A stretch of 59,007 bases of DNA from positions 1-59,007 of the forward strand of contig LJHX01000009.1 of assembly GCA_001295935.1 (NCBI GenBank), read 5' to 3'. The position numbers and the translations under genes are program-made. This document shows, in pieces, positions 32,795 to 44,509 of the stretch (the stretch's first letter is position 1; each line of letters begins with the position of its first letter). The notes under the pieces are model-generated. The model had not been told where the DNA came from. It made no database searches and saw only the letters and a program-made list of their open reading frames with translations. The stretch is from an alpha proteobacterium AAP81b. Its GTDB lineage: Bacteria; Pseudomonadota; Alphaproteobacteria; Sphingomonadales; Sphingomonadaceae.

Positions 32795-33363
32795 CAGCGA
32801 AGACCTCCCCAGACGAGCAGGACGACGACGAGCAGCGCCAGCCCCTGCCAAAGCCGGCGGCGCGAAACGATGAAATAGGCGGCGGGGTCGACGCGGCGGG
32901 CGCGCGGGTCGCGGTGCAGGCGGCGGGCTGCATCGGGCCAGATGTCGGCGGGCGGGGCGATGCCGAAGACTGCTTCGTAGCGCGCCAGCGTGTCGGCATA
33001 TTGGCGAAAGTAGCGCGCTGCCTCGGCGGCGCCGCCGGCGGTCGGGCCATGGTGGAGCGGCACCCCGAGCACGCCGGGGCAGAAGCGTTCCCAATAGTCG
33101 CGGCTGTAGGTCAGGTGGAGGTGCCAGGCCTGGTCGACGGCGTCCGACGGCGTCGCCGGGTCGTCACCGGTGACGGCGAGAAAGACGAAGCGGCGATATT
33201 CGGCGATGACGCGCGCCGCATGATCGGCCGTCCAGCCATTGTCGCGGGCGAGGCGGGCGGCGAAGTCAAAGGCCGCCTCGTCGGGGCCGATGTGATAATT
33301 CTGCAGCGCGGCCCAGACCGGATGGTCGAGGCAGGGTGGCGCCGCAGGTGCCATGAGCAGCAT
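32794..33363 (-). CDS. GRDP-like protein (DUF1399-type), partner of TIGR04222 membrane protein
   Basis: The 189-residue protein has a helical domain with AVDQAWHLHLTYSRDYWERFC, a motif typical of glycine-rich domain-containing-protein-like sequences. It ends in a C-terminal membrane helix (LWQGLALLVVVLLVWGGL), so it is probably anchored with the domain facing the cytosol. It is translationally coupled to the downstream TIGR04222 gene. The start at 33363 has a TAGGAAAT ribosome-binding site; a palindrome overlaps that region. A GTG at 33381 is an alternative. Confidence 0.65.
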   Translation of the reverse strand: MLLMAPAAPPCLDHPVWAALQNYHIGPDEAAFDFAARLARDNGWTADHAARVIAEYRRFVFLAVTGDDPATPSDAVDQAWHLHLTYSRDYWERFCPGVLGVPLHHGPTAGGAAEAARYFRQYADTLARYEAVFGIAPPADIWPDAARRLHRDPRARRVDPAAYFIVSRRRLWQGLALLVVVLLVWGGLR

Positions 33364-33369
33364 CTGATT

Positions 33370-33388
33370 TCCTATTAGCACAATAGGA
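33370..33388. promoter_or_regulatory. Palindrome TCCTATT-N5-AATAGGA near a start codon
   Basis: A perfect 7-bp inverted repeat with a 5-nt spacer sits 6 bp upstream of the GRDP-like gene start and overlaps its ribosome-binding site. A repressor or RNA hairpin here could block translation of the two-gene operon. Its AT content stands out from the surroundings. Confidence 0.4.
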
Positions 33389-33587
33389 TTACGGTTTCGT
33401 TACGGCGATGCCGGGTCGGCAATCGGCCAGCATCGGCGCGCCGGGCGGCCGCCGCGAATTGGCCGGCGGATCGGGCATCGCCGCGATCGATCGTCGGCCC
33501 GCAGTGCCCGCCGCCAAAGAGTATTGCCTTCCTAGCACAGCTGGCGCATGAACTCGCGGCAAGAAGACCGCTTTTCGGGGGGTGAGG

Positions 33588-34358
33588 ATGCGACGCGTTG
33601 CAACGGTGCGGGCCGGCCTGCTGGCCTTGGCTTTGGCAGGGGCGGCAATCGCGCCCGCGGCGGCTCAGGCACCGGCGCCGACCGCCGCCGAGCTGGTCGC
33701 CGGCAATCTCAAGGCGCGCGGCGGCGCCGAGGCCTTTGCCGCGCTCAAGAACGTCAGTTTCGACGGCAAGCTGATCTTTCCCGGCGATTTCCAGCTGACC
33801 TACAAGGAAGTGCGCGCCGAGGGCGGCGCCGTGCGCGTCGATGCGGCACTGCAGGGCCTGGCGCTGGTTCAGGCCTTTGACGGCAAGGCGGCGTGGCGGA
33901 TCAATCCGTTCGAGGGCCGCAAGGACGCCGAGCGGATGACCGACGACGAGGCGCGCAGCCTCGCCGATACAGGCAGCATCCGCGGGCCGCTGCAGAGCGC
34001 CGCCGGCGATGGCAGCAGCATCACCTATCTCGGCCGCGAGGATTTCGACGGCACCGATACCTACAAGCTGAAGGTCGTGCAGAAGGATGGCGACGAGTTC
34101 GTCTATCTGCTCGATCCCGACTCGATGCTGGAAGTGAAGATGATCGAGACGCGGCGGCTGCGCGGCGCGCTGCAGGTCACCGAATATGAATATGGCGACT
34201 ATGAAAAGGTCGGCGGCGTCTATTTCGCAATGTCGGTCGAAAGCGGACCGCAAGGGTCGTCGCAGCGCCAGCGCACCATCATCGCCGCCGGCACCGCCAA
34301 TGGCGACGCGCCGGCCGGCCTGTTCGCCCAGCCGGCCAGCCCGGCCGCGGCCAAGTAA
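33588..34358 (+). CDS. Periplasmic LolA/lipoprotein-sorting-like protein
   Basis: The 256-residue protein has a signal peptide (MRRVATVRAGLLALALAGAA, cleavage near AQA-PA). The mature part is beta-rich, with a pattern (LTYKEVRAEGGAVRVDAAL, AWRINPFEGR, TYKLKVVQKDGDEFVYLLDP) reminiscent of LolA/DUF4292 lipoprotein-binding folds. It is probably periplasmic and may bind a hydrophobic ligand. Its stop overlaps the start region of the next gene by one base, so it forms a unit with the BNR-repeat protein. Confidence 0.65.
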   Translation: MRRVATVRAGLLALALAGAAIAPAAAQAPAPTAAELVAGNLKARGGAEAFAALKNVSFDGKLIFPGDFQLTYKEVRAEGGAVRVDAALQGLALVQAFDGKAAWRINPFEGRKDAERMTDDEARSLADTGSIRGPLQSAAGDGSSITYLGREDFDGTDTYKLKVVQKDGDEFVYLLDPDSMLEVKMIETRRLRGALQVTEYEYGDYEKVGGVYFAMSVESGPQGSSQRQRTIIAAGTANGDAPAGLFAQPASPAAAK

Positions 34359-34372
34359 TGCGGGGGACTTTC

Positions 34373-37606
<3,234 letters not shown>

Positions 37607-37614
37607 GGTAAGCC

Positions 37615-37649
37615 CCGGGGCGGCCGTGCCGGCGTGGCACCCGCCCCGG
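37615..37649. terminator. Strong GC hairpin after the BNR gene
   Basis: CCGGGGCGG (37615-37623) and CCGCCCCGG (37641-37649) form a perfect 9-bp stem 9 bp after the stop. There is no U-tract, so it may act with Rho or simply protect the mRNA end. Confidence 0.4.
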
Positions 37650-37788
37650 CCGCCCCCGGTGCCATGCTCGATACTGGCGGTCCCGGCGAGCCCTGATCGC
37701 GGCGAGACAAGATCGTCGCTCCGCATCCGCGGACGTCTGTCCTCAGCGGATTAGCACCGGAATGGCTGGGAATTGCCGCCGGAACGCC

Positions 37789-37817
37789 TTGACGCTGAAA
37801 AGAACGTTTCCTTATGT
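37789..37817 (+). promoter_or_regulatory. Sigma-70-type promoter for the RTX-like gene
   Basis: TTGACG (37789-37794), a 17-nt spacer and TTATGT (37812-37817) match a housekeeping promoter, about 55 bp before the RTX-like start codon. The spacer is AT-rich compared with its surroundings. Confidence 0.5.
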
Positions 37818-37872
37818 TGCTCCGACGTTGTCGCTTTTGCGGCAATTTTCGATCCTGCTCCGGGGATGTCAA

Positions 37873-40800
37873 ATGGTCACGATCAGTCGTTCTGGTGGGT
37901 TCGAAGGCAGCAATGAACGGCTTGCCCTGGTCGGCAGCGGTCGCGCCGATGTCCGGTACCGCTTCCAGCATTTCTCCCTCCCCGATCGTTTCCAGATCAT
38001 CTATGGTGGCCAGATTGTCTTTGACAGTGGCTTCACCGGCGGCGGTCGCAGCGGCACGGTACCCGTCAGGGTCTTCGATGGCACCAGTGTCAGCATCCGC
38101 GTCATCACCGACAATGCGGGGACGGCCTGAAACTATACGGTCAGCGCCGACGTCAAGAGCGATCTGGCACCCTATACCTTGTCGACTCCAACGGGGCCGA
38201 TAACGCCCGACCCCGACACGGGCGACTTCTCCGCCACCGGCGGGCTGACGCTTGGCCTTGTCGGCGGGCAGGCGTCGCTGCTGCGCATCGCCGGCACCGC
38301 CATGGGCGATGCGGACAATCTCATCCTCGACGGCGAATTCCGATCGCTGATCGGCAACATCAGCAAGCCGCTGTTCACCGGCTCGGTCGATTTCCTGCTG
38401 TCCGGCACGCCGCCGCGCGCGGGCCTGCCGCGCGAGGAAACCGTCATCGATCGCCGCAGCGGCACCGACGAGTTCGCGGTCGCCGGCTTCGATGTCCAGT
38501 TCAAGACCATCAAGGTCGCCGGCAACCAGATCACCGCCGGCATCACCTTCGAAACCAACGATCTTGCAGGTTCGGCCGGATCGTTTTTCGAAGGCATTGC
38601 CCCCGGTGCCGGCGTGCCGATCTTCGATTCCGGCCCCGGCGGCCTGATCATCGACGCCAGTGGCGCGCGGTTCCGCCCGGGCGTGACCTGGACGCAGGTC
38701 GGTTCGCGCGAGTTCACCATTTTCGGCAGCATCGATGCGCGTATTCGCGAAAGCCAGATTTCCTATGACGGGGTCAAGGACGAGCTGAAGATCAATACCA
38801 AGCTTGATATCGACTCGCCGTTTCGTACCCGGTCGGCGCCGGGAGGCGCGGCGACGCTGATGGCGCCGCGAAACTATTCGCTCACCGTCGATTTTGCCGA
38901 AGAGCCAAGCCTGCTCGGCGCCAAGCGCGGCATTGTTTTCAATTCCGATGGCGTTTCGGCGCTGGGCCAGGTCTCCTTCGCCGAACCGCTCGACCTGATT
39001 TTCCTCAAGCTCGAAAAAGCCACTTTCGGCTTCAGCCGGCTGAATGGCGTGACCGAAATCGTCGCCGGCGTCGATATCCTGTTGCCCCGCGCCAAGGCGG
39101 CGATCGTCGACAGCGGCGATCTCGGCGTGCAGGCGCAGATCAAATTCCTGACCTCGCCCTTCCAGATGAACGGCCTGACCGTCGGCGGCAGCAATCTCAA
39201 CATTCCGCTCGGCACCGCGCCGCTGTGGCTCGACAGCGTCAGGATCGGCATCGACAATATCGCCTCGCGCGACCCCGACAGCCTGCGGGTCACAGGGGAA
39301 GCCGGGTTCTCTTATCTCGGCCAGGAAAATGTCTTCAATCTCGTCGGCGCCTTCGGCATCGACGCGAGCAGCCTGACCGTCGAGGGACGCTTCACCGTCG
39401 GCCCGTCGATCAATTCATCGCTGCTCGGGATCATCGACGGGCGCATCCTGTCGGGCCTTGTCGATCTGCAATATGACTGGACGAAATCCTATATCTCGCT
39501 CGACGGCAATGTCAGCCTCGCCGGCCTCGTCACCGTCGCGCTCAATGCCAGGGCGCTTTATTCGCCGCAGTTCGTTCTTGAATTCGGCGGGTCGCTTACC
39601 GCCGGTCTGCCGGCCAGCGTGCCCTATATCGGCGGCAGCAGCACCGGGGTGGTTTACCGCGCCCGCACGATCATCGACGGCGACGACAGCAACGACAGCG
39701 TCGCCTTCTACGCGACCTTCCGCGCGCCCGGGCTGAATCTTTCCTTCAACGTCGCCTTGAAGGTGTTCGCCGATGGCGATGTCGACGTTACCGGCGACAC
39801 GCCGGACAATGCCACCTCCAGGATTTCGGGCAGCGCCGCGACGCTGGCGGCGACCAGCGGCGATGGCACGCTGACGTTCGAGACGCCGTCGGGACAGGCT
39901 TATGCGCTGCTGGTCGTCGCCGCGCCGACGGCCGCGGCGGCGGTGCCGAGCATCACCCGGCCCGACGGGACCACGGTCGTCGCCGCCGACTTCCTCGCCA
40001 ATGGCATCGAAATCGTCGATCCCTCGCCCGGCGATGGCCAATATTTCATCGTGATCGCGGCACCGGCGGCCGGCACCTGGAGCGTTGCCGGCGACAGCGG
40101 GACGACCATCGGCGTCGACTTCCCCGATGCGCAGCCGGTGGTCAACGATTTCAACGTGGCGAACCTCGGCAACAACCTCAACCGCATCACCCTCAATGTC
40201 GCCGATGACCGCGGCGCGGTTTCGGTTCGGCTGTTCGTCGACGAGGATGGCGACGGTTTCGACGGAACCTTCCTCACCGAAATCACCCAAGCGTCCGGCC
40301 TGTTGACCTATGACTGGTCGGGGGCGACCCGCGAGGCGGGCAGCTATCGCATCTACGCCGTGGTCGACGACGACCGCACGGCGCCGGTCGAGCTATATGC
40401 CGCCGGCACCGCGATCGTCGGCGATGCCGCCGATCTTGCTGTCACCACCATTGTGACGCAGACCGCCGATGGCCTCAGCCTGACCATCGACGCTGCCAAT
40501 ACCTCGGCTTTCGCCACCGCGGCGAGCCTGCTCGTCACCGCCCCCGAAGGCTTCACCTTCGGTACGATCGGCTTGCCCGCCGGCATCACCGCCGAAGGCG
40601 CCACCATCGACCTTGGCACCATGGCGGCCAATTCGATGACCCGTGTGACGGTCGCGCTGCTCGGCACCGCGGCCGCCAGTGCGACGCTGCGCGGGTCGAC
40701 GGAAATCCGCTCGGATCGCCCCGATTCCGACATCGAGGACAATATCAATATCTGGCGGTTCGAAGTTCCTGCCGCGACGATCGCCATCAGCAACCTTGCC

Positions 40801-41587
40801 TATGAAACCACCGCGCTGCGCGGCAGCAGCGTGACGCAGCCTGACCGTCAACCTCAGGGCGACCGACACGGTGATTTCGTCGGTCGTCACCGCCGAAATC
40901 ATCTCGACGCAACAGGACGACCCCGATTCAACCCCGGGGAACGGCCTCGTCGAGGACGATCGCGCCCAGGTCAGCGCCAATTTGCGTTTCTTCGACATCG
41001 TCGGCGACAATGGCCCCAACAAGCTTACCGGCTCTATGGTCGGCGAGCGGATCGGCGGCCTGTTCGGCAACGACACGATCGAGGCGGGCGGCGGCAATGA
41101 TTATGTCGAAGCCGGCGCGGGCGACGACCTGGTCGATGGCGGCGACGGCGATGACGAGCTGCTCGGCCAGGAAGGCGCCGACACGCTCAAGGGGGGCAAT
41201 GGCGATGACCTGCTCGACCTCGGCCCCTCGGAAGGCTTCGGCACGGACTTCGGGTTCGGCGAGCTCGGCGATGATTCGATCGTCGCCAGCAGCGGCGCCG
41301 TGCTGGTCGGCGGGCCCGGCGACGACCGCTTCGTCTTCGACTCGCCCTTTGCGACGCCGGCGCGGATCATCGGCTTCGGCGGCGGCGATGTCATGGACAT
41401 CAGCGCCATCGCCGACCTGCGCGGCTATGGCGGCAGCGCGCCGCTGGCGGATGGCTTCGTCACCGTCACCGCAAGCAGCTGGGGCGCCTTGATCCGCATC
41501 ACCGGCGGCTCGGGTGCTGCCTTTGATCTCGCCGTCATCCCCTTCCTCGATCCGCGGTCGATCGACGCGGGTTCGTTCATCATCTGA
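37873..41587 (+). pseudogene. RTX/haemolysin-type calcium-binding repeat protein, disrupted
   Basis: One long gene is split by two lesions. From the ATG at 37873 the frame runs into a TGA at 38128-38130 (after DNAGTA). It then continues in the same frame as NYTVSADVKSD and through a large beta-rich body with a PPC-like region (near 39900-40090). A +1 frameshift follows between about 40831 and 40841. The downstream frame restores LTVNLRATDTVISSVVTAEI and carries Ca-binding RTX repeats (GNDTIEAGGGNDYVE, GAGDDLVDGGDGDDELLG, GNGDDLLDLG). RTX proteins are usually exported by type I secretion, using the C-terminus as signal. No type I exporter is nearby. The lesions may be real or sequencing errors. 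Confidence 0.75.
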
Positions 41588-41597
41588 AGGAAACGTC

Positions 41598-42224
41598 ATG
41601 CGCCTGTTCACGGCTCTCTCCTCGGTTGCGGGAATGCTGGCGCTGGCGGCCCCGGCCAGCGCCATCACGCCCTATGTCTCGGGCGGCATCGGCTTCGGCG
41701 GTGCCCAGTCCTTGAACGGTAGCGTCCGCGTTGGCGCGGTCGACGTCGGCGGCTTTCGCGCCGACCCTGGCGGCGAGATTTCCGGTGAGATCGCCGGCGG
41801 CGGTTATTTCGGCCGCCGGCTCGCCGCCGAAATCGCTTTCCGATATGGCCGTGCCGAGTTGGCGAGCGCGACGATCGCCGGCCAGTCGACGATCGTCGAT
41901 ACCGAGATCGAAACGCTGACGGTGCTGGCGCGGTCGCGCTTCCTCATCGTGCCCCGCGGCGATGTCCGTCCCTTCATCGGCGGCGGTATCGGCGTGCAGC
42001 GCGTCGCCATGGGCGGCGTTGAACGCACCGGCTTTGCCTATGAAGGCTCGGCCGGCGTGACCCTGACCGTGGCGCCGCGCTGGGACGTCGATGTCGCGGC
42101 GCGCTACACCGGCTCGACCACGGCGGCGTTCGATGCCGGCAGCGGCGTTGCCGTCGATGGCTTGCGGTATCGCACCATCTCGGGCGGCGTCACGCTGCGC
42201 TATCTTTTCGGCGCGCGCCGCTGA
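41598..42224 (+). CDS. Outer-membrane beta-barrel protein (OmpA/Opacity-type)
   Basis: The 208-residue protein has a signal peptide (MRLFTALSSVAGMLALAAPASA) followed by alternating hydrophobic strands with aromatic girdles (TPYVSGGIGFGG, GGGYFGRRLAAEIAFRYG, VRPFIGGGIGVQRV). It ends in a final strand ISGGVTLRYLFGARR. It is probably an 8-strand barrel with a role in adhesion or structure. A GAAGGAAA ribosome-binding site precedes the ATG at 41598, which lies 10 bp after the broken RTX gene, so the two were probably once an operon. Confidence 0.8.
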   Translation: MRLFTALSSVAGMLALAAPASAITPYVSGGIGFGGAQSLNGSVRVGAVDVGGFRADPGGEISGEIAGGGYFGRRLAAEIAFRYGRAELASATIAGQSTIVDTEIETLTVLARSRFLIVPRGDVRPFIGGGIGVQRVAMGGVERTGFAYEGSAGVTLTVAPRWDVDVAARYTGSTTAAFDAGSGVAVDGLRYRTISGGVTLRYLFGARR

Positions 42225-42346
42225 GGCGGTTGGCCGGTCGGCGTCGCTGGCGCAGGGCAACCAAGGTTGCGGCTTCGCGGCTGGCAAAACCCCGGCACAG
42301 TCTCTAACCTTGGCGCCAACATCGAATCGCGCCTTGGGGACCCGCC

Positions 42347-43519
42347 ATGACCGGAACCGTGATCACCGCCGCCCGCCGTACGCCCGTCGGCAGCTTCATG
42401 GGCAGTTTCGCCACCACGCCGGCGCATGAGCTCGGCCGCATCGCCATCGAGGCGGCGATGGCCGACGCCGGGGTCGAAGCCGGCGAGATCGGCGAGGTCA
42501 TCCTCGGCCAGGTGTTGACCGCCGGCCAGGGCCAGAACCCTGCCCGCCAGGCCGCCATGGCGGCGGGCATCGCCAAGGAAACCCCGGCCTGGGGGGTCAA
42601 CCAGGTCTGCGGGTCGGGCCTGCGCGCCGTCGCCCTCGCGAGCCAGGCGATCCAGTCGGGCGATCATCGCATCATGATCGCCGGCGGCCAGGAATCGATG
42701 AGCCTCAGCCCGCACGCCCAGTCGCTGCGCGCCGGCACCAAGATGGGAGCGCTCGAACTGATCGACACGATGATCAAGGACGGGCTGTGGGATGCCTTCA
42801 ACGGCTATCACATGGGCATCACCGCCGAGAATGTGGCGGAACAATATCAGATCAGCCGCGCCGCCCAGGACGAATTCGCCGTCGGCAGCCAGAACAAGGC
42901 CTCGGCCGCGCGCGCTGCGGGACGCTTCCGCGACGAGATCGCCGCCGTCACCATCAAGGGCCGCAAAGGCGATACGGTCGTCGATACCGACGAATTCATC
43001 CGCGACGGCGTCACCATCGACGGCGTCTCGGGCCTGCGCGGTGCCTTCAAAAAGGACGGTACGGTGACCGCCGCCAATGCCTCGGGTCTCAACGACGGCG
43101 CCGCGGCGCTCGTCGTCATGAGCGAAGCCGAGGCCGCCCGCCGCAACGCGCCGGTGATCGCGCGCATCGCCAGTTGGGCGTCGGTCGGTGTCGATCCCGC
43201 GATCATGGGCATCGGCCCCGTCCCCGCCAGCCGCCGCGCGCTCGAAAAGGCCGGCTGGAGCGTTGCCGACCTTGACCTGGTCGAGGCCAATGAAGCCTTC
43301 GCGGCGCAGGCGCTGGCGGTCGGCCAGGAACTTGGCCTCGATCCGGCGAAATTGAACGTCAACGGCGGCGCCATCGCCATCGGCCATCCGATCGGCGCCT
43401 CGGGGGCACGGGTGCTGACGACGCTGCTCCACGAAATGATCAAGCGCGACGTTCACAAGGGCCTCGCCACGCTGTGCATCGGTGGCGGCATGGGCATCGC
43501 GATCTGCGTCGAGCGCTGA
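42347..43519 (+). CDS. Acetyl-CoA C-acetyltransferase (thiolase)
   Basis: The 390-residue thiolase joins or splits acetyl-CoA and acetoacetyl-CoA, serving fatty-acid, ketone-body or PHA metabolism. Active-site residues are visible: nucleophile C88 in VNQVCGSGLRA, His in NVNGGAIAIGHPIGASGAR and the second Cys in LCIGGGMGIA. Length and spacing are typical of PhaA/AtoB. Together with phaR and the PhaC-like gene it suggests PHA metabolism, although they are 11 kb apart. The two genes downstream follow closely on the same strand. Confidence 0.93.
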   Translation: MTGTVITAARRTPVGSFMGSFATTPAHELGRIAIEAAMADAGVEAGEIGEVILGQVLTAGQGQNPARQAAMAAGIAKETPAWGVNQVCGSGLRAVALASQAIQSGDHRIMIAGGQESMSLSPHAQSLRAGTKMGALELIDTMIKDGLWDAFNGYHMGITAENVAEQYQISRAAQDEFAVGSQNKASAARAAGRFRDEIAAVTIKGRKGDTVVDTDEFIRDGVTIDGVSGLRGAFKKDGTVTAANASGLNDGAAALVVMSEAEAARRNAPVIARIASWASVGVDPAIMGIGPVPASRRALEKAGWSVADLDLVEANEAFAAQALAVGQELGLDPAKLNVNGGAIAIGHPIGASGARVLTTLLHEMIKRDVHKGLATLCIGGGMGIAICVER

Positions 43520-43529
43520 CGCGCGCCGC

Positions 43530-44078
43530 GTGAGCGACAGGAACCCGCTGGCGCGCTTCGCTGCCGGCGGCAGCGGCCTGCGGGTGCTGCTGGTCGGCGC
43601 GCCGCCGCCGGGCCTGGCGCTGGCGCTGCCGCCCGAGCCCGCCGCCCAGGTCGATGTCGCGCTGGCACCGGGTCATCCGGGCGATCTCGTCGCGGCGCCG
43701 GCGCGGCTGCCCTTCGTCGAGGCGCTGTTCGATCGCATCGCCTTTGCCGGGCTGCTCGCCGATCCGCGCGCCGAGCTGCGCGAGCTGTGGCGGGTGCTGG
43801 CGCCAGCGGGGCTGGTGCTCTTCGTCGTACCGGCGAAGCGGCCGTGGCAGCGCCGCCCCGGCTGGCGCGAGAGTCCACTCAAGGCCGCCCTCCACGACGC
43901 GATGTTCGAGTGGCTGGCGGGCGATATTGCCGCACTGCCCGCCCGCCACCACGTCATCCTCGCCGGCAAGCGCGACGGCCTGTCGCCGATCGTGCTGACC
44001 GCCGCCGCCGAGCCCACCGCGACGCCGGCGCTCGCCGCCAACCCCAGCCCCTTCCAGCCGCGCGAGGAACCGCGATGA
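43530..44078 (+). CDS. Methyltransferase-like (class I SAM type, degenerate) protein
   Basis: The 182-residue protein resembles a type-11 methyltransferase: LPFVEALFDRIAFAGLLADP, then LRELWRVLAPAGLVLFVVP and a RHHVILAGKRDG ending. The usual GxGxG SAM-binding motif is weak (LLVGAPPPG), so it may be non-catalytic. The GTG start at 43530 lies 10 bp after the thiolase stop, and its stop overlaps the next start (ATGA). It is therefore co-translated with the thioesterase. Confidence 0.65.
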   Translation: MSDRNPLARFAAGGSGLRVLLVGAPPPGLALALPPEPAAQVDVALAPGHPGDLVAAPARLPFVEALFDRIAFAGLLADPRAELRELWRVLAPAGLVLFVVPAKRPWQRRPGWRESPLKAALHDAMFEWLAGDIAALPARHHVILAGKRDGLSPIVLTAAAEPTATPALAANPSPFQPREEPR

Positions 44079-44485
44079 CATCTGCCGCCCCTGGCCCTGC
44101 CCCCACCGACATCGCCGCGATGGTGCCCTTCGCCGGCCACCTCGGTTTCGAGGTAATCCGCTGCGACCGCGACGCCTGTATCGTCGAAGTGACGCTGCGC
44201 CCCGAACATTGCACCGCCGGCGGCACCGCGCATGGCGGCTTCCTGATGACGCTCGCCGATTTCGCTGGCGCCGCCGGCGCCTGGATGGTGCTGCCCGAAG
44301 GCGCCAAGGGCACCACCACCAGCGATTCCAAGACCAACATGATCGGCGCGGCAGCGGCGGGCAGCCGCCTTGTCGCCACCGCCACCCCGGTGCACATCGG
44401 CCGGCGCACCTCGGTGTGGCAGACGCGCGTTACGGTCGGCGACAAGCTGATCAGCCTGACCATGCAGACCCAGATGGTGCTCTGA
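44075..44485 (+). CDS. PaaI-type hotdog thioesterase
   Basis: The 136-residue protein is a single hotdog domain: FAGHLGFEVIRCDRDACIV, the helix HGGFLMTLADFAGAAGAWMVL with the conserved HGG turn, and the TTTSDSKTNMIGAA strand. It should hydrolyse a CoA thioester. It is translationally coupled to the preceding methyltransferase-like gene, forming a thiolase-methyltransferase-thioesterase cluster. It is convergent with dabA. Confidence 0.85.
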   Translation: MTSAAPGPAPTDIAAMVPFAGHLGFEVIRCDRDACIVEVTLRPEHCTAGGTAHGGFLMTLADFAGAAGAWMVLPEGAKGTTTSDSKTNMIGAAAAGSRLVATATPVHIGRRTSVWQTRVTVGDKLISLTMQTQMVL

Positions 44486-44509
44486 GCAAGTCAATCAGCA
44501 CGCCGTCGG

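Noticed and set aside
38128-38130. TGA as a selenocysteine codon in the RTX-like gene
   Set aside because: No SECIS-like hairpin or selenoprotein family match; a TGG-to-TGA change or error is simpler, and a second lesion exists downstream.
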